Positions 47,583-57,000 of a stretch of 64,000 nt of DNA are shown in pieces. A program made the position numbers and the translations under genes. The first letter of the stretch is position 1; each line of letters begins with the position of its first letter. The stretch comes from Corynebacterium sp. ES2730-CONJ (GTDB lineage: Bacteria > Actinomycetota > Actinomycetes > Mycobacteriales > Mycobacteriaceae), in assembly GCF_024834055.1 (NCBI RefSeq), contig NZ_JANUXZ010000003.1:62001-126000 (forward strand), in the 5' to 3' direction. The notes beneath the pieces were generated by a model that was not told the origin of the DNA, made no database searches, and worked only from the letters and a program-made list of their open reading frames with translations.

Positions 47583-48581
47583 ATGAGCGTCTTGAAGTCG
47601 CTGAGGTACCCGATCATCGCGGCTCCCATGGCTGGCGGACCATCGACCCCTGATCTCGTCAATGCCGTGGGTGAGGCCGGCGGCTTCGGATTCCTCGCGG
47701 GTGGCACCTCGAAACCAAAACATCTAATTCAAGAAATGGATGCTGTTCATGTTCCCTATGGGGTCAACCTTTACTACCCTCAACTGAAGAAACCCAAAAA
47801 GCAGGATATCTTCGAGGTCTATGAAAAGCTTGACCGTGCTGTAAGCGACGAGAATCTCAAGCACCCCTATATGGTGCCTTCGGCTGATTACAGCTTCGGA
47901 TTTAGCAAAAAATTTCAATCGGTTCTCGAATTAAAACCTACGGTCGTTTCTTCCAGTTTCGGTTGTTTTAGCTCTAAGGAAATTAAGAAGCTGCACACTC
48001 AAGGGATAGAGGCTTGGGTGAGTGTAACTAATGCGCAAGAAGCCCACATAGCCGAAAAAGCCGGCGCAGATGCCCTCATAGTTCAAGGTTATGATGCCGG
48101 AGGGCATCGCCTCAGTTTCGATCCAAAAATTGAACCCAATCAAATCCCCACCTACCTCTTAGTCCAAGAAGTCTCTGAACACACCGAAACCCCGCTTATT
48201 GCAGCAGGCGGAGTACGAACCGCCCGTCAAGTAGAGGCGATGCTTGAGATCAAACAAGTCCATGCAGTGTGTTCCGGCTCCATCTTTTTGCGGTCCAAGG
48301 AAGCGGGCACCTCAAAGTTCAACCGTAAGCTCATCAAAAACTCTTCGTCTACAGTAGTTTCTCGCGCCTTCAGTGGACGCTATGCCAGGGGGATCCCGAG
48401 TTCCTGGAGCGAAAATAATGCAGACCTTCCCTTTAGCTATCCCGAATTAGCTTTTATGACCGCAACCGTCAAGGGGATAGCGGAAACTAAGGAGTTCGCT
48501 TATTGCCTCGTCGGCGCCGATCTGGATCATATTAAACGCAAGCGAGCGCGCAAGATTATTCAAGAACTGTTCGAGAGCTGA
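47583..48581 (+). CDS. Nitronate monooxygenase (2-nitropropane dioxygenase family)
   Basis: The FMN-dependent TIM-barrel protein of about 332 residues oxidises alkyl nitronates such as propionate-3-nitronate. Seen: PIIAAPMAGGPSTPDLV, GFGFLAGG-like start, DALIVQGYDAGGHR (catalytic His region) and TPLIAAGGVRTARQVEAML (FMN phosphate site). ATG at 47583 has AAGG upstream at 8 bases; ATG at 47574 would overlap that site. The gene lies between two pth genes, as in Corynebacterium. Confidence 0.9.
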   Translation: MSVLKSLRYPIIAAPMAGGPSTPDLVNAVGEAGGFGFLAGGTSKPKHLIQEMDAVHVPYGVNLYYPQLKKPKKQDIFEVYEKLDRAVSDENLKHPYMVPSADYSFGFSKKFQSVLELKPTVVSSSFGCFSSKEIKKLHTQGIEAWVSVTNAQEAHIAEKAGADALIVQGYDAGGHRLSFDPKIEPNQIPTYLLVQEVSEHTETPLIAAGGVRTARQVEAMLEIKQVHAVCSGSIFLRSKEAGTSKFNRKLIKNSSSTVVSRAFSGRYARGIPSSWSENNADLPFSYPELAFMTATVKGIAETKEFAYCLVGADLDHIKRKRARKIIQELFES

Positions 48582-48623
48582 GAACTTCCTAGCCAGCTTA
48601 GGCTGTGCTATCTTCGTAGTACT

Positions 48624-48941
48624 ATGAGTTCTTCTTCCTCGCGCTTAAGCAGCTATCAGCCTAAGGTGACAACGCAACTGAGAGCGCGGAAGATCATCGA
48701 CGACGCCTTTGCCCAAGCTCTAGCTGAGTCCGACATTCATCCCTCAGCGGTATCCTCACCCACCTCCACGCGCGAACTGCGTGACAGCATAGCCAAGGGA
48801 TCTCCTAAGAAAAAGTGCTGCCGCTCGCATCCGCGGTGCAAAAAGTGCCCCACGGTCATGCACCGTTTGCGGCGAGCGGGGGCACTAAAGCTCGACGATA
48901 ACGCACTGAAAGCCGCTCTGGTAAAAGCTAGGAAGTGGTAG
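48624..48941 (+). CDS. Small conserved Cys-rich protein of unknown function
   Basis: The 105-residue basic protein has a compact Cys motif (KKKCCRSHPRCKKCPTVMHR, about residues 62-81), in which four Cys and a His could bind zinc. The rest is helical and charged. Similar small proteins with a CCRSxPRCxxCP motif occur in actinomycetes, but I know no function. It ends 14 bp inside the convergent pth2 gene. Confidence 0.7.
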   Translation: MSSSSSRLSSYQPKVTTQLRARKIIDDAFAQALAESDIHPSAVSSPTSTRELRDSIAKGSPKKKCCRSHPRCKKCPTVMHRLRRAGALKLDDNALKAALVKARKW

Positions 48942-49467
48942 CGATATAGCGTTCGATCTCGTCGGCCATATCGGCACATATTACCGGCAGAGATTCCTGC
49001 TCTTTTTTAGAAAAGGGTTTGAGTACAAAACTGGAGACATCCATTCGGCCGGGTGGCCGTCCTATACCCAGGGCACAGCGAATATAATCCTTACCTGCAC
49101 TCCGCGTTATTGAGCGCAGACCTTTATGTCCGTGATCGCCACCGTGATGCCGGAGTGCAGTATGGCCGAACTCCAACTCAAGGTCGTCGAAGAGTATCAG
49201 CATTCTAGAGGGATCAATCTTATAAAAGTCCGCGAGCGCTCGGACAGGTATTCCTGATTCATTCATATATGACCGCCCCTGTGACAAGATAACCCGGTGG
49301 GAAGCGATATGAGTTTCCGCTACCTGAGTGCGAGTCCGAGTATGTTGTTTAAGGGTTTCCCCGGTACGTTCGAGCAGTTCATCAAGAGCCATGCGCCCAA
49401 TATTGTGGCGTGTTTTGGCATAACTGGGGCCTGGATTACCTAATCCAAAAATCAGAAAAGTCATCAT
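48928..49467 (-). CDS. Peptidyl-tRNA hydrolase (second copy)
   Basis: The 179-residue paralogue has GLGNPGPSYAKTRHNIG, GRSYMNESG and LFDDLELEFG, so Asn11, His21, Asn69 and the Asp pair are in place. The usual GHNGL is GHKGL (Lys115), replacing a conserved Asn that contacts the substrate. The fold is complete and the gene is not truncated. It lies downstream of rplY, from which a terminator separates it. Confidence 0.9.
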   Translation of the reverse strand: MMTFLIFGLGNPGPSYAKTRHNIGRMALDELLERTGETLKQHTRTRTQVAETHIASHRVILSQGRSYMNESGIPVRALADFYKIDPSRMLILFDDLELEFGHTALRHHGGDHGHKGLRSITRSAGKDYIRCALGIGRPPGRMDVSSFVLKPFSKKEQESLPVICADMADEIERYIATTS

Positions 49468-49482
49468 CGATCCTTGATAAGC

Positions 49483-49523
49483 AAAATGCCAGGGTCCCCT
49501 CGAGGAGGGGACCCCAGCATTTT
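49483..49523 (-). terminator. Terminator after rplY
   Basis: Arms of about 18 bases (49483-49500 with 49506-49523) pair with one small internal mismatch. Read on the minus strand, the hairpin is followed by TTTT. Confidence 0.85.
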
Positions 49524-49532
49524 AAGTGTTGA

Positions 49533-50168
49533 TTATTCTTCAGACTCGGCTTCCTCAGCGTCACCCTCGGATGCCTCAGCCGCTTCTTCAGCGTCCTCGT
49601 CAACCTCTTCCTCGTTGAGCTCCTCGTAGGAAACGGAAGCGATAACGGTTTCTGGATCGAGGATCAAGGTGGTCTTAGCAGGCAACTCGATATCCGAAGC
49701 CAAAACCTTATCGTCGGCATTGAGGCCTTCGATATTGTGGATGATCTCTTCCGGAATAGAGAATACATCGGCTTCGACCAGGATGGTATCGATATCCTGA
49801 ACCAACTGAGTACCAGGCTCGGTCTCGCCCTCGAATACCACAGGTACTTCAACCTCTACCTTCTCGCCGCGCTTAATTGCGAGCAGATCGATATGATCGG
49901 CGTTGAAGGTCAACACGTTTTGGTCGACGTGCTTAATCATGACCATGTGGCTGTCGCCCTCGATATCGAGCTCGAAAACGGCGTTGGAGCCGTAGTTACG
50001 CAAAACTGCGTGGATCTCGAGAAGATCAGCGGAGAAGTGAACGGGGTTATCCAGGGTCTGGCCATAAATAACGCCGGGAACGCGGCCTGCAGCGCGCAGA
50101 CGGCGAGCAACACCCTTGCCGAACTCCTGGCGAGGGGTAGCGCTAAGAACCAAAGTATCTTGTGCCAT
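49533..50168 (-). CDS. rplY: 50S ribosomal protein L25/general stress protein Ctc
   Basis: The 211-residue protein binds 5S rRNA. The N-terminal L25 domain has LSATPRQEFGKGVARRLRAAGRVPGVIYG (shown by GKGVARRLRAAGRVPGVIYG), the Ctc-type TL5 domain follows to about residue 185, and the last 25 residues are almost all Glu, Asp and Ala. ATG 50168 has AAGGAG upstream; the frame from 50183 begins within that site. A hairpin lies in the 5' leader. Confidence 0.95.
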   Translation of the reverse strand: MAQDTLVLSATPRQEFGKGVARRLRAAGRVPGVIYGQTLDNPVHFSADLLEIHAVLRNYGSNAVFELDIEGDSHMVMIKHVDQNVLTFNADHIDLLAIKRGEKVEVEVPVVFEGETEPGTQLVQDIDTILVEADVFSIPEEIIHNIEGLNADDKVLASDIELPAKTTLILDPETVIASVSYEELNEEEVDEDAEEAAEASEGDAEEAESEE

Positions 50169-50194
50169 GGTGTACTCCTTCAAGTACTAAATGC

Positions 50195-50224
50195 GACCCA
50201 GGGCAAAACAAAGGCCCTGCGGTC
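50195..50224 (-). promoter_or_regulatory. Hairpin in the rplY 5' leader
   Basis: On the minus strand, GACC and CAGGGC pair with GCCCTG and GGTC around a 9-base loop, giving 10 bp with one bulged G. It ends 26 bases before the start codon. L25 autoregulates through a leader RNA in enterobacteria; a similar role here is an inference. Confidence 0.5.
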
Positions 50225-50389
50225 TCGATAGAAACAGAAAATTGTCATCGTCGAGTCTTCGCAAGGCCACACTATGGCAATATGAAGATATCTATCGCGT
50301 CGATAACGGCGCACTCAAAGAAGAATCCTCGAGCTCGCCCTCGCCGAGACTAGGAAATCTTAACATAGAAAATATACTCTCTCAACAGA

Positions 50390-50421
50390 ACTGGCCACGA
50401 GCATCAACGCTCGTGGCCAGT
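50390..50421 (-). terminator. Terminator after prs
   Basis: A perfect 13-bp stem (50390-50402 with 50409-50421) around a 6-base loop, followed on the minus strand by a T-containing stretch. The remaining part of the 269-base gap before prs holds the rplY leader hairpin and no gene. Confidence 0.85.
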
Positions 50422-50437
50422 CTAAATATCGGCGTGG

Positions 50438-51418
50438 CTAAGCCTCGCCCTCGAAGAGGTCGGTAACCGAGCCATTCTCGAAAATTTCATTGATGGTACG
50501 TGCCAGCAGTGGGGCAATAGATAAAACCGTGAGATTGTCCCAATCTTGATGATTTTGCGGCAGCGTGTCGGTGGTAATGACCTCTCGAGCACCGCACTTC
50601 GATAGCCGTTCGCGAGCCGGGCCAGAGAATACGCCGTGCGTGCAGGCTATAATAACGTCTTTAGCGCCGGCATCGCGCAAAACGCCTACGGCTCCAGCGA
50701 TTGTTCCACCAGTGTCAATCATATCGTCCAGTAGTACCGCGGTCCGTCCAGCAACTTCGCCAACCACCCGGTTAGATACAACCTCATTGGCCACCTCAGT
50801 CGAGCGGGTCTTATGAACGAAGGCCAAAGGTGCTCCACCAAGGGTGTTAGCCCACTTTTCAGCGACTTTCACTCGACCAGCGTCGGGAGAGACCACCACG
50901 ATATTCTCAAGGGAGTATTTCGACTTGATATAGTCCGTGAGAATAGGCATTGCATGCATATGATCGACCGGACCGTCGAAGAAACCTTGGATCTGATCGG
51001 TGTGTAGATCCACCGAAACGATGCGGTCGGCACCAGCGGTCTTGAGGAGGTCAGCGATGAGACGGGCCGAAATGGGCTCACGGCCGCGGTGCTTCTTATC
51101 CTGCCGGGCATAAGGATAAAAGGGCACAATTGCCGTAATGCGTTTGGCTGATCCACGCTTGAGGGCGTCGATCATAATGAGCTGCTCCATGAGCCACTTA
51201 TTCAGTGGTTGATTGTGGGCCTGGATAACAAAAGCATCCGAACCACGAACTGATTCTTCGAAACGAACGAAGATCTCACCGTTGGCGAAGTCGCGGGCGG
51301 TCATGGGGGTGAGTTCGATACCTAACTCGCGGGCGACAGCTTCGCCCAGCTGCGGATGTGCGCGCCCCGAAAAGACCATGAGGTTCTTCTTGGTTTCGCT
51401 CCACTTGGTGGCGGTCAT
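50438..51418 (-). CDS. prs: Ribose-phosphate pyrophosphokinase
   Basis: The 326-residue enzyme makes PRPP from ribose-5-phosphate and ATP for nucleotide, histidine and tryptophan synthesis. Motifs are FSGRAHPQLGEAVA, NGEIFVRFEESVRG, PFYPYARQDKKHRGREP (catalytic flexible loop) and the PRPP site LLDDMIDTGGTIAGA. It is 120 bases downstream of glmU, its usual partner. Confidence 0.97.
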   Translation of the reverse strand: MTATKWSETKKNLMVFSGRAHPQLGEAVARELGIELTPMTARDFANGEIFVRFEESVRGSDAFVIQAHNQPLNKWLMEQLIMIDALKRGSAKRITAIVPFYPYARQDKKHRGREPISARLIADLLKTAGADRIVSVDLHTDQIQGFFDGPVDHMHAMPILTDYIKSKYSLENIVVVSPDAGRVKVAEKWANTLGGAPLAFVHKTRSTEVANEVVSNRVVGEVAGRTAVLLDDMIDTGGTIAGAVGVLRDAGAKDVIIACTHGVFSGPARERLSKCGAREVITTDTLPQNHQDWDNLTVLSIAPLLARTINEIFENGSVTDLFEGEA

Positions 51419-51538
51419 TCGAGAACTAACCTTCCTTTAAGGTGAGTAATTAGATGAGGAAAGTGGGTGAGTGTCAACTATGGGTTAATCTGGCACTACC
51501 GTCTTTTAGAGTACTTCTTTTCTTAGCTTGACGCGAGA

Positions 51539-52993
51539 TTATGAGGATTCTCGTGCCCGCCGAGCTGCCTCAGCTGCTGGGGTGCCTGGGCGATGAGTTT
51601 CTACCCAGCCTTCAATAGTGCGCTGTCGGCCTCCCGATACCACCAGAGCACCTGCTGGAACATCCTCGCGAATGACCGTACCCGCTCCAGAATAGGCGCC
51701 ATCGCCCACGGTTACTGGAGCAACGAACATGGTGTCCGAACCAGTGCGCACATGTGAACCCACCGTGGTGTGATGTTTATTGACGCCGTCGTAGTTGACA
51801 AAAACAGAGGAAGCTCCGATATTAGATTCTTCACCGACCGTGGCATCACCGATATAGCTGAGGTGAGGAACTTTCGAACCACGTCCGATTGTGGCGTTTT
51901 TTGCTTCCACGAAGCCGCCCAGTTTGCCACCTGCGCCGAGATACGTGCCAGGGCGAATATAGGTGAAAGGCCCCACTGAGGCGTTAGGGCCAATCTCCGA
52001 GCCCATGGCGTGGGTGCGAATCACGTGCGCGCCTTCACCAATAATCATATCGCGCACAGTGGTATCAGGGCCGATCACCGCATCATCGGCTATTCGAGTA
52101 TTTCCCAGGAGCTGGGTCCCAGGATAGATCGTAATATCCTGACCCAATTGCACGTCGACATCGATCCACGTCGTTTCCGGATCAATGATTGTTGCCCCAC
52201 CCTGCATTGCGGCAGCTAGGAGGCGGCGGTTTAATACCTTGCCAGCATAAGCTAATTGGCCGCGATCATTAACACCCACCAGCTCCTGAGGATCTGCCGC
52301 ACGATGGGCGCGTACAGGATACCCTTGCGATCGAGCAATGGATAAGACGTCAGTGAGATACAGTTCGCCCTGGGCGTTATGGGTTGTAAGTTTGCCGAGA
52401 GCATGACGAAGCAAACGAGCATCAAAAGCAAATACTCCCGAGTTCACCTCAGTAATGGCAAGCGTATGTGGATCGGCGTCCTTTTGCTCCACGATTGCAG
52501 TGATATTGCCATCGCCATCGCGTACGATCCGGCCGTAGCCAGTCGGGTCGGGTTGTTCAATGGTAAGAACTGTGACCGCGGTAGGAGCCTGATTATGGGC
52601 GCTGACCAGAGCGTTGAGCGTCTCTGGCCGTAGGAGAGGCACGTCGGCATTGGTCACGACAATGGTGCCCTGGAAGGCGCTAATGTCACTTGCGCTCACC
52701 AGCTCATCTAAGGCATCTAAACCACACTGCACTGCATGCCCGGTGCCTTTTTGCTCCTCCTGAATAGCCTGGACAACATCGATACCGATTGCATCAATGG
52801 CGGGGCCGACCTGGTCGCGACAGTGGCCAATGACGGCAACAATATAATCTGGGTCGATTCCAGCAGCGGCGTGGAGGGAGTGACTGAGTAAGCTGCGCCC
52901 GCCAATCGTATGCAACGTTTTTTGTAGCTTGGACTTCATTCGAGTTCCAGCGCCTGCAGCTAGAACGATGACGGCGGTTTTATGCGCATTCAC
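51539..52993 (-). CDS. glmU: Bifunctional UDP-GlcNAc pyrophosphorylase/glucosamine-1-phosphate acetyltransferase
   Basis: The protein of about 484 residues makes UDP-GlcNAc for peptidoglycan. The N-terminal uridyltransferase has VLAAGAGTRMKSKLQKTLH; the C-terminal half is a left-handed beta-helix of hexapeptide repeats with the acetyltransferase residues in FVNYDGVNKHHT. GTG 52993 has AAAGGAG 10 bases upstream; the frame from 53077 adds 28 unconserved residues. UDP-GlcNAc demand links it loosely to the nag genes upstream in the window. Confidence 0.95.
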   Translation of the reverse strand: MNAHKTAVIVLAAGAGTRMKSKLQKTLHTIGGRSLLSHSLHAAAGIDPDYIVAVIGHCRDQVGPAIDAIGIDVVQAIQEEQKGTGHAVQCGLDALDELVSASDISAFQGTIVVTNADVPLLRPETLNALVSAHNQAPTAVTVLTIEQPDPTGYGRIVRDGDGNITAIVEQKDADPHTLAITEVNSGVFAFDARLLRHALGKLTTHNAQGELYLTDVLSIARSQGYPVRAHRAADPQELVGVNDRGQLAYAGKVLNRRLLAAAMQGGATIIDPETTWIDVDVQLGQDITIYPGTQLLGNTRIADDAVIGPDTTVRDMIIGEGAHVIRTHAMGSEIGPNASVGPFTYIRPGTYLGAGGKLGGFVEAKNATIGRGSKVPHLSYIGDATVGEESNIGASSVFVNYDGVNKHHTTVGSHVRTGSDTMFVAPVTVGDGAYSGAGTVIREDVPAGALVVSGGRQRTIEGWVETHRPGTPAAEAARRARESS

Positions 52994-53173
52994 TTTCGAG
53001 GTACTCCTTTGAGGAAAATAGCGAATATGTCTATGGTGCCACTGTAGTCGGGTCGGACTGGCTTCGGTAAGATTCACACTCTGCTGATCCTCTACCGGTT
53101 GACCAAAAACCTCAGCTCTAGCTTGCGTGCCTGAGTGGAGACTTTTCCCTGCTCAAAGAACCAGGAGAGATAA

Positions 53174-53203
53174 TTGGCACTCCGGGCTCAAGCTATGTAT
53201 AAT
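53174..53203 (+). promoter_or_regulatory. Promoter of the tRNA-Gln gene
   Basis: TTGGCA (53174-53179) and a perfect TATAAT (53198-53203) are separated by 18 bp, about 32 bases before the tRNA. Confidence 0.75.
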
Positions 53204-53235
53204 GAGGAAGTCCAATCGCGACATTGTTTGGATTT

Positions 53236-53307
53236 TTCCCTGTGGTGTAATCGGCAACACTACGGTTTTTGGTACCGTCATTCGAGGTTCGAGTCCTTGC
53301 AGGGAAG
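53236..53307 (+). tRNA. tRNA-Gln (anticodon UUG)
   Basis: The acceptor stem TTCCCTG pairs perfectly with CAGGGAA and the discriminator is G. The D arm GTGT/ACAC has 4 bp. The anticodon arm ACGGT/ACCGT encloses TTTTGGT with anticodon TTG. The T arm has GGTTCGAGTCC. The total is 72 bases. The 3' CCA is not encoded. Confidence 0.95.
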
Positions 53308-53315
53308 CATTATTA

Positions 53316-53356
53316 TCCCCACCCCTTGGTAGTATCAGGGGTGGGGATATTGTTTT
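53316..53356 (+). terminator. Terminator after tRNA-Gln
   Basis: An 11-bp stem (53316-53326 with 53337-53347) around a 10-base loop, followed by TATTGTTTT. Confidence 0.88.
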
Positions 53357-53389
53357 CGGTGTCCCATCCTCGAAGGGTTAAAGACTGCC

Positions 53390-54013
53390 ATGACACGTAT
53401 GACCGGAAAAGAACGCCGAGAACAACTCATTGCGGTTGGGCGCAGTACTTTCGCCGAGCGCGGTTACGAAGGCACCGCAGTCGAAGAATTAGCGGCGCGC
53501 GCCGGGGTCTCTAAACCCGTCATCTATGAGCACTTCGGAGGAAAAGAAGGTCTCTACGCAGTTGTCATTGACCGCGAAATGACGAGGCTGGAGACGGTGA
53601 TCACTCAGGCCCTTACCTCAGGCACATCTCGCCAACGCATCGAGCAAGCAACCTTGGCCCTACTGAGTTACGTAGACGCTGAGACCGATGGTTTTCAAAT
53701 CCTCGTGCGCGATATGCGCCCGGGCTCACAACGCAGTTATTCGACGTTGCTCAACGATGCGGTCAGCCAAGTGTCCCATATCCTGGGGCGAGCCTTCGAA
53801 CGCAATAACCTCCACCCCGAATTAGCCACACTCTATGGTCAAGCCTTAGTTGGAACGGTCAGCATGACAGCTCAATGGTGGCTCGATCAGCGTAGCGGCG
53901 ACAACGCTCTTGCCAAGGAAGACGTGGCCGCGCATATTGTTAATTTATGTTGGAATGGACTTGCCGGCATTGAGCGAGATCCGCATCTGGGCATTCTAGA
54001 ATCGAGGCAATAG
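53390..54013 (+). CDS. TetR family regulator between glmU and mfd
   Basis: The 207-residue protein has an N-terminal helix-turn-helix (TAVEELAARAGVSKPVIYEH) and a helical C-terminal domain. A TetR gene at this place, between glmU and mfd, is conserved in mycobacteria and corynebacteria. Its target is unknown. ATG 53399 is an alternative start; neither has a strong Shine-Dalgarno. Confidence 0.9.
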   Translation: MTRMTGKERREQLIAVGRSTFAERGYEGTAVEELAARAGVSKPVIYEHFGGKEGLYAVVIDREMTRLETVITQALTSGTSRQRIEQATLALLSYVDAETDGFQILVRDMRPGSQRSYSTLLNDAVSQVSHILGRAFERNNLHPELATLYGQALVGTVSMTAQWWLDQRSGDNALAKEDVAAHIVNLCWNGLAGIERDPHLGILESRQ

Positions 54014-54064
54014 GGATCGGCTAGACTCTTCTAGGTTGAGTTTAATCTAGGGGAGAGAAAATTA

Positions 54065-57000
54065 ATGTCGAGCCAACCGCTCATGCTGTCCGGCCTACTC
54101 AAAGTAGCTGCAACTGATCCTAAGCTGAAGGGCTTACGTTCATCAATTGGGGAGAAGTCCCTGCACATAACGGGGATCACCCAGGCACGCCCGTGGGCGA
54201 TTGGAACCATTGCTCAAGACGTTCCTACCCTCGTCATCGCGGCAACTGGGCGGCAGGCGGAAGATATCCACGCCGAATTAGTGGCCATGTACGGTGACAA
54301 AGTGGGATTCTTCCCCGCGTGGGAAACTCTCCCTCATGAGAGATTGAGCCCCGCCAGTGATGTTGCGGGCAGACGCGCACAGGTGCTCGAGAACCTCGAT
54401 ACTTATAAGATCATTGTCACCCCTGCACGCGGTGCTTGCCAGCCGATTGTCCGATCCGTCGCGGGGCGCGAGGCTCTCATTCTCGAAAGTGGAAAAGAAT
54501 ATGACCTCAATGAGGTTGTGGAAGGTCTAGTATTCCGTGCGTATGCACCCGTTGACCTGGTGGCCAAGCGAGGGGAATTCGCGGTACGCGGTGGTATCGT
54601 AGATATTTTTCCCACCACCATGGACAATCCTGTGCGCGTGGAATTTTGGGGTGATGAGATCTCGGAGATGAAACCCTTTTCTCCAGCAGATCAGCGCAGT
54701 TACCTCGATGGCGATATCACTTCGCTGGAGATCTACACTGCGCGGGAATTGCCCATTACAGACGAGATTGCCCAGCGAGCCCAGGAACTTGGCAGGACCT
54801 TTGAATCTCACCCCATCCTGCAAGATCTCCTTGTGAAGATTGCCGATAAGATGCCCTCCGATGGCATGGAAGCTCTGATCCCAGCTCTGGTGGAGTCGTC
54901 TCTGGTTACCCTTGCCGAGATGATGCCCCAAGGCACCCACGTCGTGGTTCTAGACCCCGAGAAAGCGCGATCGAGGATCGCAGATTTGCAATCCACCGAT
55001 AAGGAATTTCTCCTCGCCAGTTGGGAAGCTGCCGCCATGGGGGCAGATGGTCCGATTTCGGTGCCGGAGCTCGATCTCGAGGGATCTACATACCGCAGTT
55101 ACGAGGCGCTAGAGATAGCCGCGCATCAAGCTGGACATGCGTGGTGGACATGTGCTCCTCAGGGCATGTTTGAAGCGGCAGAAACGCAGACCCTAGAGCT
55201 CAATTTCGAGCAGGGTCCAACCCCGCGCGGCGATGCTGCTCAGATCGCCGAGATGATGACTAAATTACGTGCCCATACGATTGGTGGTGGGCGAGCCGCT
55301 TTTATTGCACCAGCAGAAGGGGCGATCAAACGGATGGTCGCCCGCTTCAAGGAGAATGGTATTGCTCATAGGGTTGCCAGCCCCGGGTGGGAACCGAATC
55401 CCGGAGAAATTACCCTCTACCAGGCTTTAAGCCATGCTGGTTTGGTTTTTCCTCGAGTGCGTAAGCATCGCGATGCTGAGGCTTTACCGTTAGTGGTGAT
55501 TACCGAAACCGATCTCACAGGTAATAGAGTCGGTGATATCGCTGGTCAACGTCATAAGCGCTCCAAAAAGCGGCACCGGGTGGATCCGCTGGCGCTCACG
55601 GTGGGGGATTATGTTGTTCACGAAACTCATGGCATTGGTCGATTCCTCACCATGACAGAGCGAACCGTGGTGGTGGGGGACGAAACCTCCAGGCGCGAAT
55701 ATATTGTGCTCGAATACGCGTCGTCGAAACGCGGGCAGCCAGCCGATCAACTTTATGTTCCCATGGATTCCCTCGACCTGCTCAGCAAATACGTCGGTGG
55801 AGAGAAACCCAGCTTATCGAAGATGGGGGGTGCGGACTGGAAAAATACCAAGAAAAAAGCACGCAATGCGGTGCGAGAGATCGCTGGCGAGCTTGTAGAG
55901 TTATACGCCAAACGCCAGGCATCACCGGGTCATGCTTTCGCCCCCGATAGCCCGTGGCAGCGTGAAATGGAAGATAACTTCCCCTTTGCGGAAACCGAGG
56001 ATCAGCTACTCGCCATTGAATCAGTGAAGAACGACATGGAAAAAGCTGTACCCATGGATCGCGTGATTGTTGGCGATGTCGGCTATGGCAAAACCGAGGT
56101 AGCGGTACGCGCGGCCTTCAAGGCGGTGCAAGATGGCAAACAGGTGGCGGTGTTGGTTCCCACAACCTTGCTTGCCCAACAACATCTGAGCACTTTTGCC
56201 GAACGAATGGCAGGATTTCCCGTAACTGTGCGAGGGCTATCGAGATTTACCTCAGCATCAGAATCGCGCGAGATCATCCAGGGCCTTGCCGACGGCGGAG
56301 TCGATATCGTCATCGGAACCCACCGACTGCTGCAAACGGGTGTGCAGTGGAAAAATCTCGGCCTCGTTATTGTCGACGAAGAGCAGCGCTTTGGCGTGGA
56401 ACACAAAGAACATATTAAGGCGATGCGGGCGCACGTGGATATGCTGACGATGTCGGCCACCCCGATCCCACGCACCCTCGAAATGTCGATGGCGGGCATT
56501 CGAGAAATGTCGACGATTTTAACGCCACCGCAGGACCGCTATCCCATTTTGACCTACGTAGGCCAATATGAGCATAAACAAGTAGCAGCTGCCATCCGGC
56601 GCGAACTCTTGCGCGATGGTCAAATTTTCTTCGTGCATAACAAGGTCGCCGATATCGAAAAACGAGCTCAGGAATTGCGAGACTTAGTTCCAGAAGCTCG
56701 TGTGGTGGTCGCTCATGGGCAAATGAATGAGGAGCTCCTCGAGCGGACTGTCCAAGGTTTTTGGGATCGTGAATACGATGTTTTGGTATGCACGACCATT
56801 GTAGAAACTGGGCTCGATATTGCTAATGCCAATACCTTGATTGTAGAAAATGCACACCATATGGGCCTTTCGCAGCTCCATCAGTTGCGTGGACGTGTGG
56901 GACGTTCACGATCGCGGGGTTATGCCTATTTCTTGTACCCCAAGGGAGCAATCTTGACCGAGACCTCCTATGATCGCCTCGCAACTATCGCCCAAAATAA

